DNA of 64,000 nucleotides, taken from contig CAVQNQ010000008.1 of NCBI GenBank assembly GCA_963714205.1, positions 62,001 to 126,000 on the forward strand. Direction: 5' to 3'. A model generated the notes under the pieces. The model saw only the letters and a list, made by a program, of their open reading frames with translations. It did not search any database and was not told the origin of the DNA. Both the position numbers and the translations under genes were made by a program. The DNA is from CAVQNQ01 sp963714205 (GTDB lineage: Bacteria > Acidobacteriota > Terriglobia > Bryobacterales > Bryobacteraceae). Positions 63,567 through 64,000 of this stretch are shown piece after piece; positions within the stretch are counted from its first letter, which is position 1; each line of letters begins with the position of its first letter.

Positions 63567-64000
63567 ATGCCGGCGAAGAATTATTACGTCGTCCTGGGTG
63601 TTCCCCGCGGCGAATCGGCGGCGGGCATCCGAGCAGCCTATCACGAGCTTGCCAGGCGCATGCACCCGAATATCACCGGGTCGGCTGGCACGAACCGATT
63701 TCAGCAGATCGACGAAGCGTACGAGGTTCTCTCGGATTCGGGCCGGCGGCGCGCGCACGACCGCGAGTTCGGCGAACTGGAACACGGGATGGAGATTCCG
63801 GTTCACCGCCAGCCGCTACGATGGCCGATCGCGCCCGAGCCGATCTCGCTTTTCGGCCGGCCCGAACAGACACGGCCCTCCTTCGATGCCTTCCGCGAGC
63901 GCTATTTCCGCAACTTCACGGGCTGGAACGTGCCCAAAGCCGAGCACGCGGAAAGCCTGACGCTGGACGTGGCGCTCTCGCCCGCGGAGGCGTTTTACGG
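63567..64000 (+). CDS. DnaJ-like J-domain protein, HPD motif altered (partial, runs off right edge)
   Basis: Reading from the ATG at 63567 (GGGAG upstream) gives at least 144 residues without a stop. The J-domain is clear (NYYVVLGVPRGESAAGIRAAY, then RFQQIDEAYEVLSDSGRRRAHD), but the HPD motif that stimulates DnaK reads HPN (RRMHPNITGS). A linker and the beginning of a DnaJ/CbpA-type C-terminal substrate domain follow (AESLTLDVALSPAEAFYG). It may be a chaperone with altered DnaK coupling, or work in another way. The C-terminus lies outside the window. Confidence 0.85.
   Translation, partial: MPAKNYYVVLGVPRGESAAGIRAAYHELARRMHPNITGSAGTNRFQQIDEAYEVLSDSGRRRAHDREFGELEHGMEIPVHRQPLRWPIAPEPISLFGRPEQTRPSFDAFRERYFRNFTGWNVPKAEHAESLTLDVALSPAEAFY

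Noticed and set aside
1..64000. CRISPR array, rRNA operon, riboswitch
   Set aside because: No regularly spaced repeats, no rRNA signatures and no conserved riboswitch core were seen on either strand.

Overview
The window looks like a chromosome segment of a soil Acidobacteriota, most probably the Solibacter/Bryobacter group. This rests on gene content: two Oar-like TonB-dependent receptors with an N-terminal carboxypeptidase-regulatory-like domain, a secreted protein ending in IPT/TIG-type (TIGR03437-like) modules, a PQQ dehydrogenase fused to cytochrome c, DUF5597-type GH35 enzymes, high GC, and Gram-negative markers such as LpxC. No 16S gene is present, so the assignment is an inference.

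Region 1-7891 is accessory DNA. It holds an overlapping AAA ATPase / subtilase pair that matches the IetAS type of plasmid-stability and anti-phage system (the subtilase runs off the left edge), 1.2 kb of GC-rich DNA without a convincing gene, an IS630-type transposase relative that has lost most of its DDE triad, and a small cluster of excisionase-like and truncated-integrase-like genes. A 3' tRNA fragment ending in CCA (7864-7891) is best read as the right attachment site of an integrated element whose other end lies left of the window.

Region 8005-15337 returns to housekeeping and carbohydrate genes: a tandem pair of secreted GH35-like glycosidases (first copy frameshifted), an SDR oxidoreductase, a class A penicillin-binding protein and ribosomal protein bL28. 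At 15569-16933 lies a three-gene operon (unknown 140-aa protein, MqsA-like antitoxin, DUF3467 protein) that resembles a toxin-antitoxin unit. Region 17156-22626 is regulatory: a Fur family regulator, an FHA-GAF-PP2C phosphatase, and a CHASE2 histidine kinase translationally coupled to an NtrC-type regulator. Then follow a pteridine-reductase-like SDR, a long perfect inverted repeat, an MFS and an EamA transporter with overlapping ends, and MazG.

Region 26787-45895 mixes the two TonB receptors with polA, lpxC, a beta-propeller protein, the PQQ dehydrogenase, purA, a radical SAM enzyme and the coproheme decarboxylase hemQ. Region 45928-52366 is a flagellar basal-body operon read leftward: flgB-flgC-fliE-fliF-fliG-fliH-fliI-fliJ. 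Both fliF and fliI carry single-base insertions.

Region 52846-56587 is the most interesting module: a secreted TPR-CHAT protease, an ECF sigma factor and a membrane zinc-finger anti-sigma factor, all head to tail. The right end holds hypF, a nuoI-type ferredoxin, a HEAT-repeat protein, a large repeat-containing surface protein (frameshifted) and the start of a J-domain protein whose HPD motif reads HPN.

Four otherwise intact genes are each broken by exactly one inserted base. That pattern suggests insertion errors in the assembly at least as strongly as biological decay.
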